Shown in pieces: positions 1 through 9,191 of a stretch of 64,000 nucleotides of DNA. Under the pieces are notes generated by a model. The model did no database searches. It was not told the DNA's origin and saw only the letters and a program-made list of their open reading frames with translations. Position 1 is the stretch's first letter; each line of letters starts with the position of its first letter. A program made the translations under genes and the position numbers. Origin of the DNA: an uncultured Pelagibacteraceae bacterium (lineage in GTDB: Bacteria; Pseudomonadota; Alphaproteobacteria; Pelagibacterales; Pelagibacteraceae); assembly GCA_902537665.1 (NCBI GenBank), contig CACBCE010000007.1, positions 1-64,000 on the forward strand. The letters run 5' to 3'.

Positions 1-512
1 TTTTAATATTTTATTTATACAGCTTTTCTTTAACAACACTTTTATTTTTTATCTTAAGTATTAGTTTTATTATTATTTTTTTTATAGATTTAAAACATTT
101 TATCATTCCAAATGAACTGACTTATCCATTGATGATAATTGGTTTTATAAAATCTTTTGATCCCAATCTAAATTTAGATTTATTTCCGAATGCTCTTAAC
201 TCTTTAATAGGTGGTGTATTTGGCTTCATAATAATTTGGTTAATTATTTTTATTTATAAAAAATTTAGAAACAAAGAAGGAATGGGGTTAGGGGATGCAA
301 AATTACTTTCTGCAATAGGTTTTTGGTTTGGTTGGGTTTCAATCCCTTTTGTAATTTTTTTTTCATCTGTTGTGGCGCTATTAAGTGTTATTCCTGATCT
401 AATTAAGAGTAAAAAAAATTTATCCTCTCAGATACCTTTTGGTCCATATATAATAATTGGTAATATTATTTTTCTTGCTTTTATTGATCAAATAAAAATA
501 TATTTAAATTAG
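1..512 (+). CDS. pilD: Prepilin peptidase (type IV leader peptidase), 3' part, cut by window edge
   Basis: The reading frame is open from the left edge to the stop at 512, so the gene starts outside the window. The visible part is the membrane-embedded aspartyl protease half of a type IV prepilin peptidase, which removes the leader peptide from pilins and pseudopilins at the inner membrane. Two catalytic-aspartate motifs are visible: D in FIDLKHFIIPNELT (near 84-122, matching the family D...IPN/IPD pattern) and GLGDAKL (near 288-303, matching GxGDxK). Several hydrophobic segments surround them. It converges on the pilus genes downstream, which fits its role. An internal TTG/ATG pair at 129-134 would drop the first catalytic aspartate, so it is not the real start. 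The family is certain; the PilD name rests on the nearby pilus genes. Confidence 0.85.
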   Translation, partial: LIFYLYSFSLTTLLFFILSISFIIIFFIDLKHFIIPNELTYPLMIIGFIKSFDPNLNLDLFPNALNSLIGGVFGFIIIWLIIFIYKKFRNKEGMGLGDAKLLSAIGFWFGWVSIPFVIFFSSVVALLSVIPDLIKSKKNLSSQIPFGPYIIIGNIIFLAFIDQIKIYLN

Positions 513-540
513 AAAATAAACTTAAGGTTTAATTTATTTA

Positions 541-777
541 ATGAATACTTTTTTATTTATCAATATTATCATTGCAGCTTTGAATATATTCATTTTAGTT
601 TACGCTTATTCTTTAAATTTTTTTCCAATCAAATGGAGAAAAAAAGTAAAACAAGATACTATTGTCGGTTTAGCAATTATATTTGTAACTATGCTTAATA
701 TGTTCGCTTGGATGATCTATTTTTATTTTAAATTGTTTGAGCCACTTAAAGTAATTAAAGATATAATAGTAACTTAA
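541..777 (+). CDS. Small two-helix membrane protein, unknown
   Basis: A 78-residue protein begins 28 bases after the prepilin peptidase gene. It has two strongly hydrophobic segments (about residues 3-28 and 40-66) separated by a short basic loop (KWRKKVKQD), so it is predicted to sit in the inner membrane as a hairpin. Its stop directly abuts the end of the convergent pilY1-like gene. I recognise no family. Position suggests co-transcription with the peptidase, and a pilus-assembly accessory role is possible but unproven. Confidence 0.6.
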   Translation: MNTFLFINIIIAALNIFILVYAYSLNFFPIKWRKKVKQDTIVGLAIIFVTMLNMFAWMIYFYFKLFEPLKVIKDIIVT

Positions 778-3700
778 TTAATAGCCAGTATCTCTCCAGC
801 CACCTCTGTTAGATAAAACCTCGCCAGCAACTGCAGGAATTTTATATAATGTTTCAGCACTTTCATTAGGTCCTGCAACGTTTGCAAATAATGTATCTGA
901 AAATACTACTAATTCAGATAAAACCCCTTGTCTTACAAATGAACACTCTCTTCCATTAGCCTCACTGCCTTTAATAAGTTTGTGTGAATTATTTGTACCA
1001 CACTCATCATCAGCTACACAAACATACGCATTTCCAATATTGCATCTATTTGATCCTGGGGCTGGCTCATAAACTGGAAAATAAACCTGTCCTTTGAATA
1101 AAGTTGGTGGAGCAGTTGTTTTTCTGTGTGTATTATCAGCCCCTGTTGTACCTAAATGAATTTTCCAAGCAGTTTCGGCACCCGGGCAAAGCACTCCAGT
1201 TGTATCCTCTGAAACATCTGCACAATTTGTTGCATCATCTATAGACTTAGCAGCATTTGCTCCCAGGTGAGCCTTACTCAAGAAACCATCAGCAGAAAAT
1301 GCGGGAATGACAACTCCATTTAAATGTTGAAAGAAAGGATAATCAAAATCTCTTATTCCATATAAAATATTATCCATATTTGGACTTGTAGTTCCTAATG
1401 CATTAAAATCTCCAGTACCACCAAATAACCAAAAATCTTTTGTGCTTGCACCTACGCCCGCATCCATAGAGAAAAAACTATATCGTTTATTAGTTGTATT
1501 GGCATTCAATCTAAATAACGTTGTCTGATCAAATAATTTAGCATCATTTACTGTAGAGTCTGTTAGATTTATCTTAGTAATTTTACCCTCTCTGTCATTT
1601 ACGTAAACCATTGCTCCCCGCCAAGGAATTCCAAATGCAGTATCAGGGGTAATTACTACTGGTGATGTTGGGATCGCGTTATTAATATCACTACCGTTAT
1701 CTGTTGCAATAATGTTCTCTCCCTCAGAATAACCGTCTGGAGTTGTATCAATAATCGTAATAGGTCCTCCATTTTTATCTCCACCATAAAGTTTACCAGG
1801 CTCATTTAAATCACTTAAATCGACCATAAATAGAGCAGAACCTGCACATAAATTATTATTTGCCATTCCCGCCCCCATAATTGCAACATATTTGTCTTTT
1901 GCAGGATCGTTTCTTTCTCCTTCGATATCAGAAGGTAATCTTGTAATTCTCGGTGTTGACCAAGTTTCACCTAATTTACTGTAATCGTAAAAAGGATCAA
2001 TTCCAGTCGCTCCTGTACACGAAGTTTGAATAAAAATATTATTTGTTAACCTTGTTTCGTTGTCACTACCTCCCGCATTATAAATTTTATCCTCTGTAAA
2101 GGTAATTGAAAACTGGCCATTGATCATTTTTGCATCAGTATAACTAACCGGTACAAATGAACCATCAACCATTTCAGTAACAGTTAACATCTTTTTGTCT
2201 ATTGATGTATTATTTGGGGTATTGAAAAAAATATTATCAAAAGTAAAAGTTTTTCCTTTAAAACAAGATGCAGTACCATCAATTCTGAAATTGGTTGTCG
2301 CATCGGTGTTTGTTTGACATACTGCTATATTATCTTGTGCTGTAGTAGTTCCACTGTCTAGTCCACCATCAAGTTCAACAGCATCATCTCTATTACTAAA
2401 TGCTTTAACTGCTTCTTTTGAACGATCTATAGAGGATGAACTAGTATTATACGAATATTGTTTAACCTCTCCTGCAAAATCCATGATATAGACAATATTA
2501 TTTATGTAATCGTTGTATACGGTAAACATATGTAATGGTCCTGGTCCATTATCTTTTACTAATGGTTCGGTCACATCTAAAACTGAAAAACCAGGTCCAC
2601 CTCGTCCAAATGGTACAAATAAAATTGTACGCCAGCTTTCCGTATCTTCTACATCGCTAGCATCTGGCTTAAGGCCTTTGATAAATACATCATGCACAAC
2701 TGGGGAACCATCTACTCCAAATATTGCGTTACTACCTCCTTTAAATGTATCAACTTTACCATCAAGGCTATCATTAATTATTGTAGGTAACTTTCCAATG
2801 ATAAATGGTGGAAGAAATGCCCATTCTTCAGATCCTGTTTTTGCATTAAACGCATGAAGTAACCCACTATTAGAACCAGCATACAAAATATTTTCTCTAT
2901 TTTTTTGTGAGTCTTTAAATGATTGATAGTTTTTTATAGATCTAAAGTAAGCCTCTTGGTTGATGTCGCTAAACTGAAGACTCCCATCTGGCTTACCAAC
3001 TTCAATTAATTGAGAGTGATATATATCTCCTAATACATGTTCTCTTACTTGTGTGGTGTCACAATCCCCATTATAATCAAAAAAATCTTGGCCCCTTAAA
3101 AAACGTAAGAGTCCTTTAGCTTCATCATCCGTTGAGTCATCTCCACCACATTTGGAAGATGAGCTATGATAGTTGATAAGGCTAAATCCTAATCTTGTCA
3201 TCTCTGTCGTTAATGATGCTATGTTCAGTTCTTTAACATTATTCCATTTCGACTGCGTATAATCTTCACTCTCTTCAGAGAGTTGTGTCCATATGTGTCT
3301 GCCATCTTCTTCGGCGGGATCCTCTGTACCTCCGTAAGCTAGTTTTCTTAATTCAACAGCTGCATCCCAGTTATCCTCTTCCGCATCACCCATAGTTACA
3401 TCTGCGTCAGCACTCAACGAACTTCTTATAATAGTTCCTTGCCATTCACCAAACTGTTCATAACTAAATTGTGCTTGATACAGCGAACCACCTTCTTGAA
3501 TAGTTGCTGTAATTGAGGGTGCAGTAAAAGATAAACGTGTAGCTAAAATTTGTCTGATTTTAGACTGGAGTTGTGTTTTAAGATCTTGAGGTGTTAATGC
3601 AATAATTGTAGGTTCACAATTTTCACCTCCAGCAGCGTCACACGAACCATGTACAGCCATTTCATCAAATTTTTCCATTCCTTCTACCTTAATTCCATTT

Positions 3701-5457
3701 CCATAAGCAACCATTAAAGTTTTGACCTTTAATGTTGTTCTTAATCTATCAACTAATACACCAGCTTGATCTGTATTCCTCATCATTCCGTCTCCAATGA
3801 CAATTACGTAATTTAATTGACAGTCAGAATTTGGATCAATAGGAGAAACTGTATCAAAAAAATAATTATGTGCGATTGTGGCCCAAGCTTTAGCATCTGT
3901 TCTATCATGCCTATCTAAACTTTGAAGAAATGGGATAGCCCTAGCAGCACCTTCGGGACTAATCCCGACCTGGAGACAAGAATCTATATCACAAATACGA
4001 CTTCTGCCATTAGGATGATTACCTTGCCAACCTCCATAATAACCACTAAATCCTGTTTTGCCATTCCAATATCCAAAACCAAAATTTGCACCACTTGTCA
4101 AAGTAGTATCAGTAAAAACTGCAGTAAGTGCTTGTTTTGCACCTGCCATCCTTGATAAAGCCGGTCCTCCGTATTGAATTTGCCATGCAGTGTCTTTATC
4201 TGCAGCGGTAAATTTATTTTCAATTAGTTCATCAACATAACCACCATGACTAATTAATATTCTTCCATCTGAAACATTTAATGCAGTCGTATGGCCAGTG
4301 ATATTAATGTCATCTAAGTCCAAGTTACCTGCAGTCCCAGAGTTAGCCAACATACTGTCATTGCCACCTAATACAGTAGCTGTACATGATGTATTTGAAG
4401 TCCATTCTACTTTTGAAATCTTTCGTGAAATACCAGCACCACTAAAATACAATACGTCACCATCAGTGCTAGAAACATCAAAAGAAGAAACTCCACCTGG
4501 TAAGCCGGTAGATGTTTTACAAAGCTTTACATAACTTTTATCTTCTGCAACTCTTACACTACCTACAACTCTAGTACTAAAAGCGAATATATGTTCATCA
4601 TCAGTAACGTACATTAAAGTTGAGTCACTATTGAGTCTTAACCTATTACCGTCATAAAATCTTCCAAATGCCTTTGATTGTCTTTTACCCTTTGCCTCAC
4701 CTTGTTCACAAATTCCATCATTTATATTACAAGTCATTTGCCAAGCATTTCTATTTTTTCTTAATGATCTTCCATATGCAGCTAAAGTCATATCACCATC
4801 TGCATCAGCGCTAATATGAAAACCCCTAATTCTTTTAACGTCTCTTGGATAAATTGCTAGTCTACATTGATATTGACTATTAAGAGCAAATATTGCTGGT
4901 TTACTATCATTAGAACTAGATTCTTCAAACTGAGCAACAAATAATAAATTTTCATTACTGATATCTGTTCCTCCAACAGTAACTCCAGCTTTATATATTA
5001 CTTCCCGGTATTTGCTAGACTCCTTTAAAGTAGTTTCTTCTTTTTTTTCTGTGGCTGTTAACTTTTCATTGGTTGAACTCCATCCAATACGGTTATCACA
5101 TGTATTATCTGTCGTATCATTATTTCTCCATATATCAATTGTATAACTGCTCCCACTATCAGTTGTACCTGTAAAATTAATACGCTGTCCTCCACTAGAA
5201 AATAAATATAATCCATGATCATTTTTATGAGGAGTTGCTAAAACCCTATTTCCGTTACCAATGATGGTAGCTGAGTGCATCTCGGGCATACCATCTGAAG
5301 CTCTTAACCTCATACTAGTGGAATTATCTAATAGAATTAAAATATTAGCAGGAACATCTCCTTCACCAGATCCTGGAGGCAATGGTTTGGCATTGGTCGA
5401 TTGATTTATATTTAAAATTAAAATTAAAAGACCAAAAAATTTTATTAAATTTTTCAT
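778..5457 (-). CDS. pilY1: PilY1-like type IV pilus tip/adhesin protein
   Basis: A 1559-residue exported protein, last gene of the pilus run. It has a signal peptide (residues 1-23, ending TNA). A von Willebrand A-like region follows, with a MIDAS-type DNSTS motif at residues 44-48. The C-terminal PilC/PilY-type beta-propeller starts near residue 855 (NILYAGSNSGLLHAFNAKTG) and continues through VDGSPVVHDVF and FGRGGPGFSVLDVTEP. In known systems PilY1 caps the pilus with the minor pilins, primes assembly, and mediates metal-dependent adhesion or surface sensing. The order pilV-pilW-pilX-(unknown)-pilY1 matches the minor-pilin operon of Pseudomonas-type systems. Cysteines are spread along the protein, consistent with a periplasmic or surface location. 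Family assignment is strong; ligand and function in this organism are unknown. Confidence 0.85.
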   Translation of the reverse strand: MKNLIKFFGLLILILNINQSTNAKPLPPGSGEGDVPANILILLDNSTSMRLRASDGMPEMHSATIIGNGNRVLATPHKNDHGLYLFSSGGQRINFTGTTDSGSSYTIDIWRNNDTTDNTCDNRIGWSSTNEKLTATEKKEETTLKESSKYREVIYKAGVTVGGTDISNENLLFVAQFEESSSNDSKPAIFALNSQYQCRLAIYPRDVKRIRGFHISADADGDMTLAAYGRSLRKNRNAWQMTCNINDGICEQGEAKGKRQSKAFGRFYDGNRLRLNSDSTLMYVTDDEHIFAFSTRVVGSVRVAEDKSYVKLCKTSTGLPGGVSSFDVSSTDGDVLYFSGAGISRKISKVEWTSNTSCTATVLGGNDSMLANSGTAGNLDLDDINITGHTTALNVSDGRILISHGGYVDELIENKFTAADKDTAWQIQYGGPALSRMAGAKQALTAVFTDTTLTSGANFGFGYWNGKTGFSGYYGGWQGNHPNGRSRICDIDSCLQVGISPEGAARAIPFLQSLDRHDRTDAKAWATIAHNYFFDTVSPIDPNSDCQLNYVIVIGDGMMRNTDQAGVLVDRLRTTLKVKTLMVAYGNGIKVEGMEKFDEMAVHGSCDAAGGENCEPTIIALTPQDLKTQLQSKIRQILATRLSFTAPSITATIQEGGSLYQAQFSYEQFGEWQGTIIRSSLSADADVTMGDAEEDNWDAAVELRKLAYGGTEDPAEEDGRHIWTQLSEESEDYTQSKWNNVKELNIASLTTEMTRLGFSLINYHSSSSKCGGDDSTDDEAKGLLRFLRGQDFFDYNGDCDTTQVREHVLGDIYHSQLIEVGKPDGSLQFSDINQEAYFRSIKNYQSFKDSQKNRENILYAGSNSGLLHAFNAKTGSEEWAFLPPFIIGKLPTIINDSLDGKVDTFKGGSNAIFGVDGSPVVHDVFIKGLKPDASDVEDTESWRTILFVPFGRGGPGFSVLDVTEPLVKDNGPGPLHMFTVYNDYINNIVYIMDFAGEVKQYSYNTSSSSIDRSKEAVKAFSNRDDAVELDGGLDSGTTTAQDNIAVCQTNTDATTNFRIDGTASCFKGKTFTFDNIFFNTPNNTSIDKKMLTVTEMVDGSFVPVSYTDAKMINGQFSITFTEDKIYNAGGSDNETRLTNNIFIQTSCTGATGIDPFYDYSKLGETWSTPRITRLPSDIEGERNDPAKDKYVAIMGAGMANNNLCAGSALFMVDLSDLNEPGKLYGGDKNGGPITIIDTTPDGYSEGENIIATDNGSDINNAIPTSPVVITPDTAFGIPWRGAMVYVNDREGKITKINLTDSTVNDAKLFDQTTLFRLNANTTNKRYSFFSMDAGVGASTKDFWLFGGTGDFNALGTTSPNMDNILYGIRDFDYPFFQHLNGVVIPAFSADGFLSKAHLGANAAKSIDDATNCADVSEDTTGVLCPGAETAWKIHLGTTGADNTHRKTTAPPTLFKGQVYFPVYEPAPGSNRCNIGNAYVCVADDECGTNNSHKLIKGSEANGRECSFVRQGVLSELVVFSDTLFANVAGPNESAETLYKIPAVAGEVLSNRGGWRDTGY

Positions 5458-5460
5458 AGA

Positions 5461-5982
5461 TTAAAAATATTCATATAATTCTGTAACCATTAAATCAAAA
5501 AATTTTAAGTTTGAAATAATTAATACCTCTTGAATTCCCTTAATGTTATTTTCACGTCCATAAATTACCTTTGTAGTTATAGATGACATCTCAATTGCGC
5601 CTGTCCATTTATCGTTGAAACTTTGATCAGTAGTGTAACCCAAATAAGTTTTTGCAAAATCTAAAATTTTATTTTCTTTTGCCTCACCTGGCATACCTGA
5701 AATTTTTGTTGCAATAATTTTACCTTCTCTAATATAAATTTCTACATAGGTTTCTTTTAAGTAAGGATTTTCACAAAAGAGCCAGCTTGGGTACATTTTA
5801 TGATAAGTATAAATCTCAGCATTATTTTCAGGAGGCTCATCTAAATTGTCGTATTTATCTATAATACTTGAAAGTGAAGTGCCAATTGGTTCTTTGAAAA
5901 TTTCACACGCCATGCTAATGCTTAGTGAACTTAAAGATAAAAAAATCGATAATAATCCAATAAAGATTCTTTTCATTATCAT
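5461..5982 (-). CDS. Exported protein of unknown function in the pilus operon
   Basis: A 173-residue protein with a clear signal peptide (MIMKRIFIGLLSIFLSLSSLSISMA, cut probably before C26 or nearby). The mature part is about 148 residues and mixed alpha/beta in appearance, with two cysteines (residues 26 and about 70). I do not recognise a family. It lies 3 bases upstream of pilY1 and 63 bases after pilX, so it is very likely co-transcribed with them. A lipoprotein reading is possible because of the early cysteine, but the preceding residues (SMAC) are not a strong lipobox. A pilus-tip or assembly accessory role is inferred only from position. Confidence 0.65.
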   Translation of the reverse strand: MIMKRIFIGLLSIFLSLSSLSISMACEIFKEPIGTSLSSIIDKYDNLDEPPENNAEIYTYHKMYPSWLFCENPYLKETYVEIYIREGKIIATKISGMPGEAKENKILDFAKTYLGYTTDQSFNDKWTGAIEMSSITTKVIYGRENNIKGIQEVLIISNLKFFDLMVTELYEYF

Positions 5983-6045
5983 TTATAATAACTAATTTTT
6001 AAAAAATTCAAATTGAACAAATTATCTTTAATGCTCATTTTGTGT

Positions 6046-6801
6046 CTAACTAGACAAAACAACCAAGGTTTCTAAAGGAATTAATATTTCAGGATCATCA
6101 TTTTCATCAAGATCTGCACCACTTGGCATCAAATAACCACAGCCATATATTCTATAAGATGTCCCTTGTCTTTGGGCATTAGTAGATGTTTTTTTCAGAC
6201 TTGCCCCTGCCCCTTTAAAAGTTGAGGAACCCACATTAATTGAAAAAAATTCATAACGAAATCTTTTTAAGTACTCAATTTCCTTATCTGCCTCAGCCTT
6301 CGTTAATCCAACATCATCAAATCTAGTTAAAATTGGCGCAATTAAACTCCCAAAATTTTGATTAATTTTATGTTCTGTCACCAATGTTTCTCTCTCTAAA
6401 TTTCTGAAACTTTTAAAACAAGTGGTTTCTGTTGGGGTAACAAGATTTCTAGGATTATCTCTAGCATCTGTATTTCTTGCAAGACCATTTATTGCTACAG
6501 CTCTCAATTGATCAATATAATTGTTGTGAGCAGTTGTTTCTGTAGGAGTAGCTCCAACTGGTGCCGCTGCTATAGAATTAATTTCTGTCCAAGGTCCAAT
6601 CATTCTATTAATTAGACTTTTCTCTGCTTCAATTAAAGCATGTTCAGCAACATAAAAAGTTTGTTGGTACTGATCACTAGTATTATTACTTTGATGATCT
6701 CCTGATGCAATTACTATTAAAGCTCCTCCCATTAAAGACATTACTAACAATAACACCAGAGATAAAACTAAAGTAAATCCTTTTTGATTATTCTTTCTCA
6801 T
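6046..6801 (-). CDS. pilX: Minor pilin PilX-like
   Basis: A 251-residue protein with a type III (pilin-like) signal: a short basic leader ending KG, then a hydrophobic helix beginning FTLVLSLVLLLVMSLMGGALIVIAS. Downstream is the ADHALIEAEKSL-type region (here YVAEHALIEAEKSL) typical of PilX proteins. PilX minor pilins join the tip complex that initiates type IV pili. The usual Glu5 of the mature pilin is replaced (FTLVL), as is common in PilX/GspK-type subunits. Its start overlaps the pilW stop. One cysteine pair (about residues 129 and 220) may form a disulfide. Confidence 0.8.
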   Translation of the reverse strand: MRKNNQKGFTLVLSLVLLLVMSLMGGALIVIASGDHQSNNTSDQYQQTFYVAEHALIEAEKSLINRMIGPWTEINSIAAAPVGATPTETTAHNNYIDQLRAVAINGLARNTDARDNPRNLVTPTETTCFKSFRNLERETLVTEHKINQNFGSLIAPILTRFDDVGLTKAEADKEIEYLKRFRYEFFSINVGSSTFKGAGASLKKTSTNAQRQGTSYRIYGCGYLMPSGADLDENDDPEILIPLETLVVLSS

Positions 6802-7733
6802 TAAAATATATCCTGTCCAACAATATTTCTTGTGTATACTGTCACCACCACATTGTCTCTTAAGTAACGATCAGAAAATGATCTAATAGTTCTCGAAAAC
6901 CCTTTTAATTGTCTTTCACTTCCTTCTCTACTTTCAAATCGGAAAAAAGGTTTTTCTGAAATAAATGCCAATCTAATATCTACAGCTCTTACTTTATATA
7001 GATTAGCTCTTGATGCCTCTGTTTTTGTGCTTGGGTAAGGGTTTAAAACTACTCCTTCTTTATCTAATGCAACAAATTCCATGTCTTCAACATAATCTCT
7101 TATTAACTCTTTTTCATAACATTCTGAACAATCCGCAACCCAATCGCCAGTTTCAACACCAATATCTTGTTTCCAACTAATTTTGGATTTAAATATTCCA
7201 TATCTAGGATTTATAGTAACACCATCCTTAGTACCGTCATCTAAAGGTTCAGCATAATAAGTTAGTTTATATCTTTTGTATGGTTGGGTATCATCATGTT
7301 GGTTGAAGTCATCATAAACGATATGAATCTTATCACAGCAAGTATCACTTGGATTATGTTTTGAAATAGCTGAAAACGTTTCATCTATCGCTGCATGCCC
7401 TAATTCATTTTGAATTATTATAATAGGATCATGGCTTTTTTCTGCAGCGCTTGCTCCCCCAACAAACTCTAGATAGCTGTCTCTTGGATAGCCTAAATCA
7501 TTTTGACCTAAAAAATATTTAAAGCCTGACATTCGAATATCTCGAATTAATACCTCTATTAAATCCCTTGAAGACTTACTTACTTTAGCTTTTTCAAGTA
7601 CTTGACCATAAGTATTATTAACAATTGAATAAGTAGTATAAATTGCTGCCATCATTATTGAGGAAACTACAATTCCAATTAAAATTTCAATTAATGTAAG
7701 TCCTGATATAGATTTTAAATTTTTTTGGATCAT
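6801..7733 (-). CDS. pilW: Minor pilin PilW-like
   Basis: A 310-residue pilin-like protein. The leader ends in SG, followed by LTLIEILIGIVVSSIMMAAIYTTY, which has the Glu5 position typical of pilins (LTLIE), then SRDLIEVLIRDIRMSGF, the characteristic PilW/GspJ helical region. It is expected to be processed by the prepilin peptidase and to form part of the tip complex with PilV, PilX and PilY1. Several cysteines (CCDK near residue 130, CSEC near 200) suggest disulfides in the globular domain. It overlaps pilV by 4 bases and pilX by 1 base, so translation is probably coupled. Confidence 0.82.
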   Translation of the reverse strand: MIQKNLKSISGLTLIEILIGIVVSSIMMAAIYTTYSIVNNTYGQVLEKAKVSKSSRDLIEVLIRDIRMSGFKYFLGQNDLGYPRDSYLEFVGGASAAEKSHDPIIIIQNELGHAAIDETFSAISKHNPSDTCCDKIHIVYDDFNQHDDTQPYKRYKLTYYAEPLDDGTKDGVTINPRYGIFKSKISWKQDIGVETGDWVADCSECYEKELIRDYVEDMEFVALDKEGVVLNPYPSTKTEASRANLYKVRAVDIRLAFISEKPFFRFESREGSERQLKGFSRTIRSFSDRYLRDNVVVTVYTRNIVGQDIF

Positions 7734-8398
7734 TTTTTAATTTTATAATCTGTTTGGAAGTATATAAATTTTCTTTTTTTACCTTCGTTTAATTTCATTT
7801 CAACTCTACCTATATACATAGGTTGATCATAAACTGCGTCTAACACATAATCACATCCATCCCACCTGCAAACCTCAAATACTTGTAATTTTTTTTCCTC
7901 AGTGGAGCTTTTACATTTTAAAAATCTATTTTCTTCAAAAATCGCGTCCCACTTAGCCATTTTATTTTTGGGAGCATCAGATAATTGTTCTTCGTAAATA
8001 TTGTCTTTGGGTCCAGTGGATGTAGCTGTTATATCAGTGTTTAAAGTTGTTGAAGTTTCTCCACCGCAACTTAAATCTGCGTCCCAACCAGTATCACTTA
8101 GATACTGTGGAAATGATTGTAATTCTTTATCATTAAGTTTTGCTGTACCGTCATTATTAAAAATAATATTTTTATTATCAGAATTTGTCCCATAGAAAGT
8201 ATTTTTGCTTCCAATGACATCCTCTACAATCATTTCTGTCAAAAAATTTGCTTTTGTTCTATCGCCTGATTTATCAATTGATTGAACAGAGAAATTAGTC
8301 ATTTGTAAAATTGCAACAAATCCTATTCCAACAATTACTGTGGAAACAAGTGCTTCTATAATAGAAAGTCCAGATATATTCTTTTTATTTTTGCTCAT
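7730..8398 (-). CDS. pilV: Minor pilin PilV-like
   Basis: A 222-residue protein starting MSKNKKNISGLSIIEALVSTVIVGIGFVAILQM: a short basic leader ending SG, then a pilin helix with Glu5, typical of PilV/GspI. The frame stays open upstream to 8503, but those codons overlap the preceding pilin gene and the pilin leader fixes the start at 8398, one base from the previous stop. The globular part has paired cysteines (CKSS, CRWDGCDYV). It is the second minor pilin of the operon and should act with PilW and PilX in priming pilus assembly. Confidence 0.8.
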   Translation of the reverse strand: MSKNKKNISGLSIIEALVSTVIVGIGFVAILQMTNFSVQSIDKSGDRTKANFLTEMIVEDVIGSKNTFYGTNSDNKNIIFNNDGTAKLNDKELQSFPQYLSDTGWDADLSCGGETSTTLNTDITATSTGPKDNIYEEQLSDAPKNKMAKWDAIFEENRFLKCKSSTEEKKLQVFEVCRWDGCDYVLDAVYDQPMYIGRVEMKLNEGKKRKFIYFQTDYKIKK

Positions 8399-8399
8399 T

Positions 8400-9191
8400 C
8401 TATTGTTGTTTAACATAATCCCCGCTCTCTGGATCCCATATTGGTTTACCTTTTTCATCAAGTGCAAGGTTACCATTATCATCAATTTCATATTTGTTAT
8501 CAAATTTACTATGTGTCACATAACCAAATCTTGACCATTGAATTTTATATAAATATTTATGTTCTGAGTTAGGTCTCCCAGTCGATAGATCCACATCACA
8601 TTTTTTTAGATCAGTAGTTCTTCTGCAAATAGTTATAAAACTATCAACAGATGTTTTTCCATCTGTTGAAGATTTTAATTGTTCAGCTCCACTATACCAT
8701 CTTTCATTCTTACTAAAACAAACAGCTCCGTCATCATCTTCCCAAGAAGTTGCAACATTATCTAGAGTAATCTGCCGTACCTCAATATTGTCGGAACCTT
8801 GATCTGGATCATCATCCCAATATGTGTCACTCGATACATTACATATATTTGCATAATCAGGTTTTTTTGTATCGGCGTCATACCAGCTACTATCTTCATT
8901 ATTTATTAAGCTTGCTAGTTTTTCTGGTTTCATTCCTCTAGAGGTAACAATTATTTCTTTTTTATTATCTAATATATGAACTTGAACAAAAGCATATCGT
9001 CCTCTTTGAACTTGAGCATTAATCCCATCAATTAACGATTTGATTTTTATAACAGAGTCTTTGGTTTCTCTTTCACTTCGCCAATTATTAAAATTTGGAT
9101 AACCAATCGCTGAAACAACTCCAATAAGTATAACAACAACAAGTAATTCAATAAGATTAAAACCCTTAATGTTCTCGTCCAGCGCTCGCAT
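8400..9191 (-). CDS. Type IV pilin-like protein (FimT/GspH-type minor pilin)
   Basis: A 263-residue protein with a pilin leader (MRALDENIKG) followed by FNLIELLVVVILIGVVSAIGYPNF, a textbook type IV pilin N-terminal helix with Glu5. The C-terminal part is acidic and large for a pilin. It has aspartate-rich stretches (DDDPDQGSDN, DDNGNLALDEKG) that might bind calcium and four or more cysteines. Position directly before pilV suggests a FimU/FimT or GspH-like minor pilin rather than the major pilin. Its first codons overlap the end of pilT by 26 bases. The exact subfamily is uncertain. Confidence 0.75.
   Translation of the reverse strand: MRALDENIKGFNLIELLVVVILIGVVSAIGYPNFNNWRSERETKDSVIKIKSLIDGINAQVQRGRYAFVQVHILDNKKEIIVTSRGMKPEKLASLINNEDSSWYDADTKKPDYANICNVSSDTYWDDDPDQGSDNIEVRQITLDNVATSWEDDDGAVCFSKNERWYSGAEQLKSSTDGKTSVDSFITICRRTTDLKKCDVDLSTGRPNSEHKYLYKIQWSRFGYVTHSKFDNKYEIDDNGNLALDEKGKPIWDPESGDYVKQQ

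Noticed and set aside
129-134. TTG/ATG as the start of the prepilin peptidase gene
   Set aside because: The frame continues to the left edge and the upstream codons contain the first catalytic aspartate motif, so the gene is truncated by the window rather than starting here.
2513-2857. Plus-strand open frame opposite pilY1
   Set aside because: It is a shadow of the propeller-coding region, and its composition follows the reverse complement of conserved PilY1 strands.
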